Source of the DNA: Fibrobacter sp.
GTDB taxonomy: Bacteria > Fibrobacterota > Chitinivibrionia > Chitinivibrionales > Chitinispirillaceae
NCBI GenBank assembly: GCA_012515615.1
Contig: JAAYYB010000192.1
Coordinates: 1 to 55,127 of the forward strand
Reading direction: 5' to 3'
Length of the DNA: 55,127 nt
Both the position numbers and the translations under genes were made by a program. The notes below the pieces were generated by a model. That model had not been told where the DNA came from, did not search any database, and was given only the letters and a program-made list of their open reading frames with translations. This document shows positions 18,881 through 28,619 of this stretch, in pieces (position 1 is the stretch's first letter; every line of letters starts with the position of its first letter).

Positions 18881-20263
18881 GTGCACATGTCCCTTCAGCA
18901 AACTATCGCAAAGAGTGTTTCCTTAACCGGAACCGGTCTTCATACCGGTGTTTCGGCAACAGTTACCCTGAATCCCGCACCTGAAAATTACGGTATTCGC
19001 TTTATCAGAGCTGACCTTGAGAACAAGACAGAGATACTTGCAGATATCGATAATGTAGTCGATCTTGCCCGCGGTACTACAATCGGTAAAGGTGACGTCA
19101 GGGTTTATTCTATCGAGCATGTGATGTCCTGTCTGGCGGGCCTTGGCATTGATAACTGCAAAATCGAGGTGGATGCGCAGGAACTTCCTCTCATGGATGG
19201 AAGCTCGATCCCCTATGTAAATCTTATTCAGCAGGCCGGTATTGTGGAGCAGCAGGCTGAACGTGAGTATCTGGAGATATCAGAGCCTGTGATGTATGTA
19301 AAGGGGGATGTGGCGCTGGGGATTTTTCCGCTCGATCATTTCCGTCTGACCCTCGAGATTGATTATAACTACCCTGCACTGGGCGCTCAGTATACGACAA
19401 TGTTTTCACTTGATGATTATGTAAATGACTTTGCTCCGGCACGCACATTCTGTTTTTTGTCTGAAATAGAAAAACTCCGTGAACAGGGGCTCATCAAGGG
19501 AGGTACTCTTGACAGTGCTCTTGTTGTTCAGGACGTGGATTTGACAAACGAACGCAAGGACTACATTCGCCGTCTCTTTGCCTGGAAGGGAGCGATTGAA
19601 CCCGGTGAGAACGGCTTTCTCAATAACACAGAGTTGCGGTTTTATAATGAGCCCTGCCGCCATAAGGCCCTTGATCTCATAGGTGATCTTTACCTCCTGG
19701 GAAAACCTTTACGGGCACACATAATTGGAGCCCGTACCGGTCATGCCGCAAATATCGCGGTGGCAAAAAAAATAAGAGAATACCTGAACCAGAAGGCTGA
19801 GAAGACTGTTGCAGATGGTGGAGTCAAGCTCTGCTATGAGGATATCCTCAATATACTTCCGCACCGTTATCCCTTTTTGCTTGTAGACAAGGTTCTGGAG
19901 ATCGTCCCCGGCAAGTCTATCGTAGCTGCCAAGAATGTTTCATTTAATGACAACTTCTTCCAGGGACACTTTCCACAAAACCCAGTGATGCCCGGGGTGC
20001 TGATGATAGAGGCAATGGCTCAGGCCGGTGGAATAATGGGCCTTTACGGGGCAAAGACAAAAGACGGCGAACCGCCCAAAGTGCTTTTCATGGGCATTGA
20101 CAAGGCCCGTTTCAGAGGAATCGTAAGGCCGGGTGATACTTTACGGATGGAGCTGAAAATGATTCAGTTCCGTAGAGGTATAGGAAAATTCGAAGGAAAG
20201 TGCTTTGTGGAAGACAAGCTTGTCTGTGAAGCAGAGATGATGGCAATGTACGGATCAGAATGA
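18881..20263 (+). CDS. lpxC/fabZ: LpxC-FabZ bifunctional fusion
   Basis: This protein of about 460 residues joins two lipid enzymes. The N-terminal 305 residues are LpxC, the zinc deacetylase that commits UDP-GlcNAc derivatives to lipid A: zinc ligands H80 (SIEH), H261 and D265 (HKALDLIGD), and the catalytic-site H288 in RTGHAAN. From about residue 318 is FabZ, the 3-hydroxyacyl-ACP dehydratase, with catalytic H328 (LPHRYP) and E377 ([11 protein letters not shown]). The fusion is known from Bacteroidota, Chlorobi and related FCB groups. It may balance hydroxyacyl-ACP use between LPS and phospholipid. I prefer GTG 18881, six bases from GAAAGGA; ATG 18887 is the other candidate. Confidence 0.93.
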   Translation: MHMSLQQTIAKSVSLTGTGLHTGVSATVTLNPAPENYGIRFIRADLENKTEILADIDNVVDLARGTTIGKGDVRVYSIEHVMSCLAGLGIDNCKIEVDAQELPLMDGSSIPYVNLIQQAGIVEQQAEREYLEISEPVMYVKGDVALGIFPLDHFRLTLEIDYNYPALGAQYTTMFSLDDYVNDFAPARTFCFLSEIEKLREQGLIKGGTLDSALVVQDVDLTNERKDYIRRLFAWKGAIEPGENGFLNNTELRFYNEPCRHKALDLIGDLYLLGKPLRAHIIGARTGHAANIAVAKKIREYLNQKAEKTVADGGVKLCYEDILNILPHRYPFLLVDKVLEIVPGKSIVAAKNVSFNDNFFQGHFPQNPVMPGVLMIEAMAQAGGIMGLYGAKTKDGEPPKVLFMGIDKARFRGIVRPGDTLRMELKMIQFRRGIGKFEGKCFVEDKLVCEAEMMAMYGSE

Positions 20264-20326
20264 TCTCGAGGCCGATTTGCTTATCTATCTCTTAAGAATG
20301 GAGCGCTTTAAGGGAACCAGTCTGCT

Positions 20327-20349
20327 GATCAGGTAAAAAGATCCTGATC
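20327..20349. other. Small hairpin after lpxC-fabZ
   Basis: GATCAGG at 20327-20333 pairs with CCTGATC at 20343-20349 around a 9-nt A-rich loop. It stands just before the larger hairpin at 20360-20401, so the two could act together in termination or processing. Confidence 0.45.
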
Positions 20350-20359
20350 TTATCATCAA

Positions 20360-20401
20360 AAAACCGCTCATGGTGAGCAGTGTCTGACCATGAGCGGTTT
20401 T
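20360..20401 (+). terminator. 15-bp perfect hairpin between lpxC-fabZ and lpxA
   Basis: AAAACCGCTCATGGT (20360-20374) is a perfect inverted repeat of ACCATGAGCGGTTTT (20387-20401) with a 12-nt loop. The A-rich 5' side and T4 end suit a bidirectional intrinsic terminator. It lies within what would otherwise be one lipid A operon, so it may be a partial terminator or RNA-processing site that lowers lpxA relative to lpxD and lpxC-fabZ, or it may mark a separate lpxA promoter. Confidence 0.8.
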
Positions 20402-20452
20402 AATAGGTACCTGCAAAAAAGTCAGGAAATTTATTGTAAAGGAAAATAGAAA

Positions 20453-21253
20453 ATGTCTACCAGTATTCATCCTACCGCGATCATTGAGCCGGGTGTCAAA
20501 ATAGGTGTAGATGTCACAATCGGACCATACACCGTCATAGAAAATGATGTGGAAATTGGAGACCGCTGCACAATCGGACCCCATGTAATGATTGGGGAGG
20601 GAACGCGTATCGGACCTGAGTGCCGTATTTTCAAAAGCGCCGCGATCGGACTGATTCCACAGGACAAAAAATTTGCAGGTGAAAAGACTTTGACTGTAAT
20701 CGGCAAAAACAATCTTATCCGTGAATTTGTGACGATCAACCGCGGCACACTCGATCGTGGAGAAACCCGGATAGGTGATAACTGCTGGATTATGGCTTAT
20801 TGTCATATTGCCCATGATTGCGTTCTGGGTGATGATGTCACTATTTCCAACAGTCTGGCGATGGCCGGTCATGTGGAGGTGGGAAATCATGTTACAATCG
20901 GCGGTATAGTTCCAATTCACCAGTTCACAAGGATTGGAGACTATGCTTTCATTGGTGCTGTTACCCGTCCGTTTATGGATGTTGTTCCGTATGCGATGGT
21001 TGGCGGGGAAGCAGAGACACGAATAATCGGGATAAACAAGGTGGGCCTGGAGAGACACGGTTTTTCTTCAGAGCGCCGTCAGAACATAAAACGTGCTTAT
21101 AAGATAATCTTCAGAGAAAACCTCACTCTTGGCGATGCTATACAAAAACTGGAATCTTCATTTCCCGGCGATACCGATATAAAGCGGTTGATAGATTTTG
21201 CAAAGGGAAGCAGCAGGGGACTGATGAGAATGAAAGTTGATGTTGTTGAGTAG
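20453..21253 (+). CDS. lpxA: LpxA UDP-GlcNAc O-acyltransferase
   Basis: This 266-residue enzyme catalyses the first step of lipid A synthesis. Ten-odd hexapeptide repeats start at residue 4 (IHPTAIIEPGVKIG). The catalytic His lies in YCHIAHDC near 116-123, and GGIVPIHQFTRIG is typical of LpxA. The C-terminal helical domain (SERRQNIKRAYKIIFRENLT) is complete. It starts after AAAGGAAAATAGAAA. It is separated from the lpxC-fabZ gene by 189 bp with a strong hairpin. Confidence 0.95.
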   Translation: MSTSIHPTAIIEPGVKIGVDVTIGPYTVIENDVEIGDRCTIGPHVMIGEGTRIGPECRIFKSAAIGLIPQDKKFAGEKTLTVIGKNNLIREFVTINRGTLDRGETRIGDNCWIMAYCHIAHDCVLGDDVTISNSLAMAGHVEVGNHVTIGGIVPIHQFTRIGDYAFIGAVTRPFMDVVPYAMVGGEAETRIIGINKVGLERHGFSSERRQNIKRAYKIIFRENLTLGDAIQKLESSFPGDTDIKRLIDFAKGSSRGLMRMKVDVVE

Positions 21254-21545
21254 TGCTCTCGGGTCTATTACGGAATTATTGACAGTGTAGTTTGACAAGC
21301 TGATTGTCCTGTTTATCGTAGTGAGAGTATTATTCCCGTTTGCTTTTTAAGATTTCTGGTTTGGCCGGAGGCCCTTTATTGGTGAGTTTTCAGCCGCCAT
21401 TACCTTCCGGTGGAATGCAAATGGTTGGTTGCAATGGCTTTTAGAACCCGGTTCTTAAGAACCGCGCTTCGTGCGCGGAAAGAAAAGCCAAATACATGCT
21501 AACAGAAAACAACATGATTAACATATGTATAAATGAGGATAGACT
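21254..21545. other. Intergenic region with palindromes and left inverted repeat
   Basis: After lpxA the sequence contains the left arm of an inverted repeat (21425-21454). Inside and beyond that arm are the perfect 14-bp palindrome GGTTCTTAAGAACC (21450-21463) and the GC hairpin CCGCGC-TTCGT-GCGCGG (21462-21478). No ORF with supported start was found. A GAGGA site precedes the next gene. Confidence 0.6.
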
Positions 21546-22246
21546 ATGAAAAAAGCATCTGCATTGACGGCTGGAGTTTTCCTACTTTTAAATTGTACCA
21601 CTAGCCTACAATTGCAAAATATTGGAAATGGAAATTATCTAATAGCCGAGTTTAACACAGTATCAAATACTACACCGATATTTCAAACTGATAAAGAGTA
21701 CGTCGGAGGCAATATCTGTTTGGAAAACATTGAAACTGGCGTGAAATATTGTTCCAGAAGGAAGGATGATCAAAAGCGTTATATCGTTTTCGAAAATATA
21801 CCAAAAGGAACATATGCAATTCACTCATTAAGAGTACCAATGATCAATGTTGATATTCTTTTATTAAAAGAGGATGAATTGTTCAATGAAATACAAATAG
21901 ACAAGCCCGGAGTGTATTTATTAGGGAAAGCTGATTTTAGAGCAAAACTACACGGCATTTGCTGCGACACTCTTGAGATACAAAAAGGATCCCAAACTAA
22001 CTTTTTGAAATCTTTCTCTGAACACTATGGCACTATTACGGACAACATTGACACAACACAAAACATATTCAGCATTGCAGAAATTAGATATTTCCAATAC
22101 GATTCTCTTAATTTATTAAATAACAAAAAGGGATTTCAACCATTTGTACCAAGTGGCAAAGGAAGAAGAAAGATAAAAGCTTACTGATGGTAAAAAACGT
22201 CCTGCTTTTGAACATTATAGAGCCGGGTTCTAAAAACCACAACCAA
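21425..22246. mobile_element. Putative cassette bounded by inverted repeats
   Basis: TGGCTTTTAGAACCCGGTTC at 21435-21454 matches the reverse complement of 22220-22239 at 18 of 20 positions. The match extends outward through TTGGTTG (21425-21431) with a 3-bp gap, to about 22246. The two arms face each other about 765 bp apart and enclose one gene whose base composition is visibly more A+T-rich than the lpxA and TPR genes around it. No transposase or target duplication was seen, so this may be a non-autonomous element, an inserted cassette, or two copies of an intergenic repeat. Confidence 0.5.
21546..22187 (+). CDS. A+T-rich putative lipoprotein, unknown function
   Basis: This 213-residue protein begins with a short basic and hydrophobic signal and a LLLNC site (Cys17) that could be a lipobox, though Asn before Cys is uncommon. 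The rest is beta-rich with several Cys (EYVGGNICLEN, KYCSRRKDD, HGICCDTLEIQKG) and a basic tail (GKGRRKIKAY). No known domain was recognised. Codons favour A and T far more than flanking genes, and the gene stands alone between inverted repeats, both suggesting transfer. GAGGA stands about 8 bp before ATG 21546. Confidence 0.6.
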   Translation: MKKASALTAGVFLLLNCTTSLQLQNIGNGNYLIAEFNTVSNTTPIFQTDKEYVGGNICLENIETGVKYCSRRKDDQKRYIVFENIPKGTYAIHSLRVPMINVDILLLKEDELFNEIQIDKPGVYLLGKADFRAKLHGICCDTLEIQKGSQTNFLKSFSEHYGTITDNIDTTQNIFSIAEIRYFQYDSLNLLNNKKGFQPFVPSGKGRRKIKAY

Positions 22247-22573
22247 ACAACAGCGGCATAGCGCGCGAGTACGCCCAAATTGCCACAGCCTTCAAGACTA
22301 CAAAAATCTTAACTTACCTGATATTTCCGGCGACAGGAACCCACCTCCCAAAGTACACATATTAACGGAATCTGTGAAAAAAATAAAATCACAGGATTCA
22401 CTGAACACAAAGAGTGGTAAACAGGAAAATAAACCCGGTTTTATTCTGAGCATTAACCTGAATCAAATAAAGACAACGACTTAGGCTAAATCCGGCAGCA
22501 GAGTTAAACTGCTTGATTTTCAATTTAACCGCTTATACAATTAGATCAGGGACCCTTAAAGGAGGAGAAATAA
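22188..22573. other. Intergenic region with right inverted-repeat arm
   Basis: This stretch holds the right arm of the inverted repeat at 22220-22246 and then 330 bp with no supported ORF. It ends in a strong AAAGGAGGAG ribosome binding site for the TPR gene. The promoter for the TPR gene should lie here. Confidence 0.5.
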
Positions 22574-25500
22574 ATGCGTTGGTTGAAAATGGTGCTTCTG
22601 GTTCTTGTCACGTGGGTTTTAACGGAAGCCGCTTCGGCTCCAAAGCCTCAGATTCATTTGCTCGTGACCAGGCCGGTTGATGCAGGGATGGCGGGAAACC
22701 TTCATAGCCTATGGGCAGTGGCCCTTGTTGACCAGTACGTACGGTTCAGACTTGAACCGTTGTCAGAAATAAAAGTTCTGAGTGAAGATCAGATGCTTAA
22801 ACACATTCCGGAAATGGCCCGGATAGGGGAAGTAATCAGTAATGACCAGTATGAGGCTGCCGCAGAAAAGGTACGTGCCTCTCATTTCATGATTCAACGG
22901 ATTGAATATTCGGAACGTGAAAAGATGCTCTATTATTATATGGAAATTATTAAAAGAAGTGACAAGAGTGTTGTTGCCAGTACAGATAAATCGATTCCTG
23001 CCGATCAGATCAATTCTCAGATAGACTCAGGCCTGGTTTCAGTACTGAACAAGCTTGGCATAAATCAAACAGAACTTGTACAGAGATTCTTTCAGATTCC
23101 TGTTTTAGGTAAAAACTTTAAACTGAACAGACAGCTTGGTGAAACTATACTGAAAGAGAAAGGTTCAGATAGCCCGGGTGATTTAGTCCTTGGTAAAGAG
23201 TATGAAAAGATCATTTTGAAGGATCCTTTCATGTTGCTTGCAAATTACTCTGGTGCTCAGGCCTTCTTCAGAGCCAAACAGTATGAAAAATCATCAAAGT
23301 ACCTTAAAGAGCTTCTTGATCTGGTTCCGATTCATTCAGAGCTCTACTATATGCTTGCCCAGAGTTACAGGCTTTCGGGAAAATTTGAGGATGCATTGAA
23401 TGTTATTGCAAGCTGTGAGAGAAACAGAATAAAGAGTATTCCTTTTATGGTGGAAAAGGCGCTCTCTTATGAGGGCATGGGCCAGAACGGTCCGGCACAA
23501 AATGTGCACAGCCAGATCCTCACCCTCAGTCCCGCCCAGCCCCTGTCACTGCATTTTATGGCAAAGCAGAAAAATAAATCATCAAATTATAAAGAGGCCT
23601 TCACGATTGCAAATAAGCTTGTTGCAGCAGACTCTGAAAACGGCTATGGATTTTTTGAGCGGGGTAAGAGTTACATTGGTTTGAAACAGGAGGAGAAAGC
23701 CCTTGATGACCTCAAAACTGCCGCGAAACTTCTCCCTGATGATCCGATGATTCAGGAGGTGATCGGGGATCTTTACCATAAAAACGGTGAATACAAAGAT
23801 GCCGTATCACACTTCAGGAACGCCCTTAAAGTCAATCAGGATAATCTGGAACTGTATTTGAAAACTGCAAAAGCGCTTGAGATGAATCAGAATGCATCTG
23901 AAGCGTTGAAGCTTCTCAGAAGTATTGAGATCAGGTTCAGCGGCAGTGCGATACTGTTGAAGGCAACAGGGCAGCTTGAGTTCTCAACAGGAAACCTTGA
24001 CAAGGCAGCGGCTGATCTGGAAAAGTACCTTAAAGTTTACCCCTCAGATGGGGAGATATTCAAGACACTGGGAAATATTTACTCACTTAAATCCGACTTC
24101 AGCCGTGCTGTTGATGCTTACAAAGTGGCAATGCCGCTGGTGAAAGAGAAAAACTCATGCAGGATGCCTGTAGCAGAAATTTACATCCAGCAGAAAAATT
24201 ATGCTTCTGCAAGAAAACTGCTTAATGAGGTCCTCTCGGAAAAACAGGAAAAGGGCGCAAACAAGATGATGGGAGAAGTGCTGATGCAGCAAAATGAGCT
24301 TAAGTCTGCACTTTCTCATTTTGAAAAAGAACGTTCTCTTCATGGGGACAATGTCGAGGTTCAGGAGAAAATCGCCCAGCTCTATTTCAGACAGAATTTT
24401 CTGTTCCCTGCAAAAACCGAGTATACTAAATTGACAAAACTCTCCCCGTCTCATCCTGAGGCCTACTTTTATCTTGCTGTCATCGCATTGAAGGATGGGG
24501 ATCAGACCGCGGCCGGGATTCTGCTTAAGAAAGCAAGTGCGCTTGGTCCGGGTAATGCCGTTATTTACGGACATATCGGTGATGCTTATGAGCAGGCTGG
24601 AAAGTCTGAGAAGGCTGTTGAAGCTTACAGGAAGGTACTTTCTTTTGACAGTAAAAACAGCCAGACGCTTCTTAAGCTGGTGGGTGTATACCAGAAGACC
24701 GGAGAAGACAGTCTGACAGCTGAAACAGGTATGGCTCTCTTCGCAATTGATGCAAAAAAGTATTCAGGGTACCTTGCCCAGGCCGGACATCTGTTTAATA
24801 AAATCGGGATGGATAAAAAAGCCATGGAGGCTTACGCGCTGTTTCTTGACAAGGGGAATAACGATTTTAACGTGAATTCTTCTTATGCGACTCTGGCTTT
24901 TAAAAACAAAGATTATGCAAAAGTCATCTCCCTGCTCAAGACCGGAAGTGCTGTAATGCTTCAGAACGGAAACGTTCTGCTTGTTCTTGCTGAGTCGTAT
25001 TGTCAAACAGGGCAGTATAACGAAGCGATTCCTCTTCTGTCAAAGCTTCTGGCCTCAAATCAGGAAAGTAAGCATATAATGGAACTTACAGCAACTGCTT
25101 ATGAGAAAACAGGCGATACACTCAGTGCTATCACTTTTTACGAAAGGTACCTTCGTTTTCCGTCAGAAGACGGTGACGCCAATCTGATGTACCATCTTGG
25201 GGAGCTTTACGAAAAGAAGCAGATGACTTCAAAGGCTATTGCCAGGTATGAGGAAAACATTAAAGAGAGTCCTGATGGTTTGAGAAATCATGAGAGGCTG
25301 GGAAATCTGTATATAGCTTCAAAGCAGTGGAAAAATGCCAGAACAGTTCTGGAAAAGGCAGTTGAATTCCCGCATGCAAATGTGGGATTTAAAAAGATGC
25401 TGGCAAGGACATACGCGGCTCTTCAGGAACTGGACCTGGCTGCGGATCTTTACAATAAATACCTGGTCAGTTCGGCTGGTGATGCTTCCGCATGGAAAGA

Positions 25501-27361
25501 ACTGGGAGAGGTTTATTACAAACAGAAATTGTATGAGCAGGCTGTAAAACCACTGACAAAAGCCGTAGAGCTTCTTCCGGAAGACTTTGACTGTCTCTCC
25601 ATGCTCGGTACATCACTTGTGAAGACTGAAGAATACAGTAAAGCGATTTCTCCCTTGGGCCGTGCCAGGGCCATTCAGAAATCTAATACCGAACTTCTGG
25701 AGCTGACAGCGATCTGTTACCGTAACCTGAAACAGACCTCTTCGCTTGCTCTTTTCCTTAACGAGTGGATAAAACTCGACCCTAAGCGTTACGATATTAA
25801 AATCGAACTGGGCTCTCTGATGCTTGAGGAGAAAAAGGTTCCTGAAGCCATAAAGATGCTTACCGAGGCTGTGAAGTTCATTCCATCGGAAGTAAAACCG
25901 AGGCTTCTTCTGGCGCAGGCATACGAGGTAATGGGCAATGACAGTCTGAGACTGTTACAGATAAAATCAGCATTGAAATTTGCTCCCGGAGAATGGGAAC
26001 CGCATTATCAGGCCGGGCGTTACTATTTATCTAAAGGAATACTGAATGAGGCAGAACTGCATCTGGCTCAGAGTATAAAACTCAACCCCGGCCATATAAG
26101 GTCGAGATTTGATTATGGCTCTCTCCTTCTTGACCTGGGTAATTATACAGATGCTTTTGAGCAGCTTAATACTGCCCTTGAAAGTGAACCGAATAATGCC
26201 AGATATCTGTCCACAGTTGCTTATGCGCTTATTCTCTCGGGTAAACAGAAGGAGGCTCTGGAAAACATAGCGGTAGCAATTGGCAAGGGGATGTCTGATG
26301 CACAGGTGCTTTACTGGGCAGGAAAGGTTTATTATAAGGCCGGGAAAAAGGAACCTGCCAGACAGGTATTCAAGGACGCTCTCTCAATCGATCCATCTTG
26401 TGCAAGCTGTTTTGAAGCACTGGGAGATATGAGCATGGAAGAGGTCAAGTTCAAGGATGCCGCGCGGAATTACTTCAAGTCATGGGAAAAGGGCGGCTTT
26501 AACGAGAAACGTGCGTTCAAGCTTGGAAGTGCGCTTTCATACGACAGAAAGTTTGTTGAAGCAAAAGACTTTTATGAAGCTGTAGTGCAGAGAAACTCCG
26601 GCTTTAATGAGGCCAATTACCGCCTGGTCGATGTGTACTGTGAACTTGGTGAACTTAAAAACGCAAGAGCCTTATTGACAAAGTTCAAAAATGACGGCAC
26701 TCCCTGGATGCAGCTTGCGCAGGGGAAAATATTCGAAACAGAAAACAATACTGAAGCAGCAATGGTTGCCTACAGGATCGCTGGCAGAATCGATCCTCAG
26801 AACCCCCATTACCTGGCTGGGTTGGGTCATACATATCTCAAGCAGAAGAAGGTTCAGGAAGCCATAGAGGCTCTTTCGATGGCCTCTGCTGCAGATCAGC
26901 TGAATATGCAGCTTCTGATAGATCTGGGCGTTGCTTTTCAGGGAAGCGGTGATTCAGAGTCGGCATTCCAGTATTACCACGAAGTTGAGAAGAAGTGTCC
27001 TGAACATCCGGATATCTACGCTCTAATGGCAAGTGTAAAGTCGCAGCAGAAAATGCATATTGAGGCGGCACAGATTTGTGAACGCGGCCTCAAGTATAAT
27101 CCCGAAAACACTGACCTGCTTTATACCATGGGAGTTGAGCTTGAGTCAGGGGGGAAGTATGAGCCCGCTATAGGTGCTTTCCAGACTGCACTGAAAAAAG
27201 GGAAAGGGAAACCGGTAGAGGCGTTGCGTCATATCGGCAACATCTACTATGCAAAGATGGTGAACAATAAAAAAGCTAAAGAGTTTTTCAAGAGGTATGT
27301 CAAGGCCGGCGGTGAAAGCCAGGATGTGGCAGAGGCCATAAAAAAACTTGAGGGAATCTGA
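22574..27361 (+). CDS. Giant secreted TPR-repeat protein (1595 aa)
   Basis: A signal peptide (LKMVLLVLVTWVLTEAASA) is followed by an alpha/beta region of about 150 residues that resembles the TolB/FlgO-type domains often found before TPRs. From about residue 210 to the end come roughly 30 TPR helix pairs of about 34 residues, with the usual W/LG/Y/A/P pattern (for example LLANYSGAQAFFRAKQYEKS and YLAGLGHTYLKQKKVQEAIEAL). The protein is thus a periplasmic or envelope-associated superhelical scaffold. Family members hold multiprotein complexes such as secretion or outer-membrane assemblies together, but no specific partner can be named. It is preceded by a strong AAAGGAGGAG site. Confidence 0.85.
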   Translation: MRWLKMVLLVLVTWVLTEAASAPKPQIHLLVTRPVDAGMAGNLHSLWAVALVDQYVRFRLEPLSEIKVLSEDQMLKHIPEMARIGEVISNDQYEAAAEKVRASHFMIQRIEYSEREKMLYYYMEIIKRSDKSVVASTDKSIPADQINSQIDSGLVSVLNKLGINQTELVQRFFQIPVLGKNFKLNRQLGETILKEKGSDSPGDLVLGKEYEKIILKDPFMLLANYSGAQAFFRAKQYEKSSKYLKELLDLVPIHSELYYMLAQSYRLSGKFEDALNVIASCERNRIKSIPFMVEKALSYEGMGQNGPAQNVHSQILTLSPAQPLSLHFMAKQKNKSSNYKEAFTIANKLVAADSENGYGFFERGKSYIGLKQEEKALDDLKTAAKLLPDDPMIQEVIGDLYHKNGEYKDAVSHFRNALKVNQDNLELYLKTAKALEMNQNASEALKLLRSIEIRFSGSAILLKATGQLEFSTGNLDKAAADLEKYLKVYPSDGEIFKTLGNIYSLKSDFSRAVDAYKVAMPLVKEKNSCRMPVAEIYIQQKNYASARKLLNEVLSEKQEKGANKMMGEVLMQQNELKSALSHFEKERSLHGDNVEVQEKIAQLYFRQNFLFPAKTEYTKLTKLSPSHPEAYFYLAVIALKDGDQTAAGILLKKASALGPGNAVIYGHIGDAYEQAGKSEKAVEAYRKVLSFDSKNSQTLLKLVGVYQKTGEDSLTAETGMALFAIDAKKYSGYLAQAGHLFNKIGMDKKAMEAYALFLDKGNNDFNVNSSYATLAFKNKDYAKVISLLKTGSAVMLQNGNVLLVLAESYCQTGQYNEAIPLLSKLLASNQESKHIMELTATAYEKTGDTLSAITFYERYLRFPSEDGDANLMYHLGELYEKKQMTSKAIARYEENIKESPDGLRNHERLGNLYIASKQWKNARTVLEKAVEFPHANVGFKKMLARTYAALQELDLAADLYNKYLVSSAGDASAWKELGEVYYKQKLYEQAVKPLTKAVELLPEDFDCLSMLGTSLVKTEEYSKAISPLGRARAIQKSNTELLELTAICYRNLKQTSSLALFLNEWIKLDPKRYDIKIELGSLMLEEKKVPEAIKMLTEAVKFIPSEVKPRLLLAQAYEVMGNDSLRLLQIKSALKFAPGEWEPHYQAGRYYLSKGILNEAELHLAQSIKLNPGHIRSRFDYGSLLLDLGNYTDAFEQLNTALESEPNNARYLSTVAYALILSGKQKEALENIAVAIGKGMSDAQVLYWAGKVYYKAGKKEPARQVFKDALSIDPSCASCFEALGDMSMEEVKFKDAARNYFKSWEKGGFNEKRAFKLGSALSYDRKFVEAKDFYEAVVQRNSGFNEANYRLVDVYCELGELKNARALLTKFKNDGTPWMQLAQGKIFETENNTEAAMVAYRIAGRIDPQNPHYLAGLGHTYLKQKKVQEAIEALSMASAADQLNMQLLIDLGVAFQGSGDSESAFQYYHEVEKKCPEHPDIYALMASVKSQQKMHIEAAQICERGLKYNPENTDLLYTMGVELESGGKYEPAIGAFQTALKKGKGKPVEALRHIGNIYYAKMVNNKKAKEFFKRYVKAGGESQDVAEAIKKLEGI

Positions 27362-27380
27362 AGTCGCAAGTTGCAAGTCA
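27361..27380. repeat. Inverted copy of the ACTTGYR heptamer repeat
   Basis: The bases just after the TPR stop read, on the minus strand, TGACTTGCAACTTGCGACTT, which is three units of the ACTTG-Y-R heptamer seen at 1-91. Finding the same unit at two distant intergenic sites suggests a dispersed, slippage-prone repeat family of this genome. Confidence 0.65.
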
Positions 27381-27419
27381 TAAGGAGACTGTTTAGATGT
27401 GAGTAGCCTGTTTCGGTGT

Positions 27420-27443
27420 GACACGGTCATCCCCGACCGTGTC
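27420..27443. other. 9-bp perfect hairpin in TPR-opp gap
   Basis: GACACGGTC (27420-27428) and GACCGTGTC (27435-27443) form a perfect GC-rich stem with loop ATCCCC. No T tract follows on either strand, so it is only a weak terminator candidate. It may be a dispersed palindromic repeat. Confidence 0.5.
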
Positions 27444-27647
27444 CGAAGATAGTGAATTTGAAAATCATCAATTAAACTTGAACCCCCCCGTATTAAAGAG
27501 AGTACCAAAGAGTCGCAAAAAGTCGTTAAGTCATTGATTGAACTGGTTTTTTACAAAGCGGCCCGAAGAGATGCATACGATACAATGCTGTTGTTTTAAG
27601 CCGTACCATAAAGCAGTTTCATAGGATACCTTTTCCGGAGAAGATGA

Positions 27648-28619
27648 TTGACCTGCCTTAGCTGCTCTGATCTGCACGTTTCTTTCAAACTCGATCGTTG
27701 TACTGCAAAAGCGGTTCGTGGAGTCAGCTTTGATATTGACGACAAAAGCACGCTTGGGATAGTGGGGGAGTCGGGCTGTGGAAAGACAATGACCGCTTTA
27801 TCATTAATGCGGCTTATACCGGATCCACCCGGGAAAATTGAAAAGGGGAGCATACTTTTTGAGGGAAAAGACCTGCTGAAGCTTCCGGAACGGGAGATCC
27901 GCAATATCCGGGGGGGCAGGATTTCCATGGTCTTTCAGGATCCTATGTCATCGCTTAATCCTGTTTATACCTGTGGATTTCAGATAATCGAGACCATAAA
28001 TCAGCATCTCTCAATTCCCCGCAAGCAGGCTGAGGAGCTTGGGGAGAAGGTGCTCTCGGAGGTGGGAATTCCGGACCCGTCACGCACGATGACAAGTTAT
28101 CCTCATCAGTTGAGCGGCGGGATGCGCCAGAGGGTGATGATCGCCATGGCTCTGGTTTGTTCGCCAAGACTTCTTATTGCCGATGAACCGACAACGGCGC
28201 TTGATGTCACTGTGCAGGCTAAAATCCTCGATCTGCTTCATCATCTGCGGGAAACAAAGTCGATGAGCATGGTTCTTATAACACATAATCTGGGTATAGT
28301 GGGGGATATTGCCGATAATGTAATGGTGATGTATGCCGGAGAGGTGATGGAGTTTACATCGTGTAAAGAGCTATTTGAAAATCCGCTTCACCCCTACACA
28401 AGAAATCTGCTCCAGACAATTCCTCAACTTGAGGTAAAAAAAGAGCGGCTTAAAGTGATACCAGGCGAGGTGCCTACTCTGCAGAATATTCCTTCAGGCT
28501 GTCCCTTTCACCCCAGATGCGACCAGGCATCGGAGCGCTGCAGAAATGAACATCCCGGATTAACTTTATCAAGTCCCGATCATCATGTAAGGTGTTTTCT
28601 TTATGACAAGCAGGCCTGA
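27648..28619 (+). CDS. oppD: OppD/DppD-type ABC ATPase
   Basis: This 323-residue ATPase is of the oligopeptide/dipeptide (OppD/DppD) class. Walker A GESGCGKT is near residues 39-46, and the Q-loop [11 protein letters not shown] near 96 is typical of the peptide branch. The signature LSGGMRQR is near 153, Walker B LLIADEP near 173, and a C-terminal oligo-HPY region carries [10 protein letters not shown], which in this family binds an iron-sulfur cluster. TTG 27648 is supported by GGAG at 27637-27640, but a later start cannot be excluded. No OppB/C permease or binding protein is nearby, so the membrane partners must be elsewhere. Confidence 0.88.
   Translation: MTCLSCSDLHVSFKLDRCTAKAVRGVSFDIDDKSTLGIVGESGCGKTMTALSLMRLIPDPPGKIEKGSILFEGKDLLKLPEREIRNIRGGRISMVFQDPMSSLNPVYTCGFQIIETINQHLSIPRKQAEELGEKVLSEVGIPDPSRTMTSYPHQLSGGMRQRVMIAMALVCSPRLLIADEPTTALDVTVQAKILDLLHHLRETKSMSMVLITHNLGIVGDIADNVMVMYAGEVMEFTSCKELFENPLHPYTRNLLQTIPQLEVKKERLKVIPGEVPTLQNIPSGCPFHPRCDQASERCRNEHPGLTLSSPDHHVRCFLYDKQA

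Noticed and set aside
20285-21058. Long minus-strand frame opposite lpxA (257 codons)
   Set aside because: Lies entirely over lpxA and its leader hairpin; no family motifs, no ribosome site. It is a coding shadow.
21425-22246. Integron attC sites around the A+T-rich gene
   Set aside because: The arms are inverted, not direct, and I found no matched GTTRRRY/RYYYAAC core pairs.
24155-24574. Minus-strand frame inside the TPR gene
   Set aside because: Opposite strand of a long repeat gene with consistent TPR coding; no motifs of its own.
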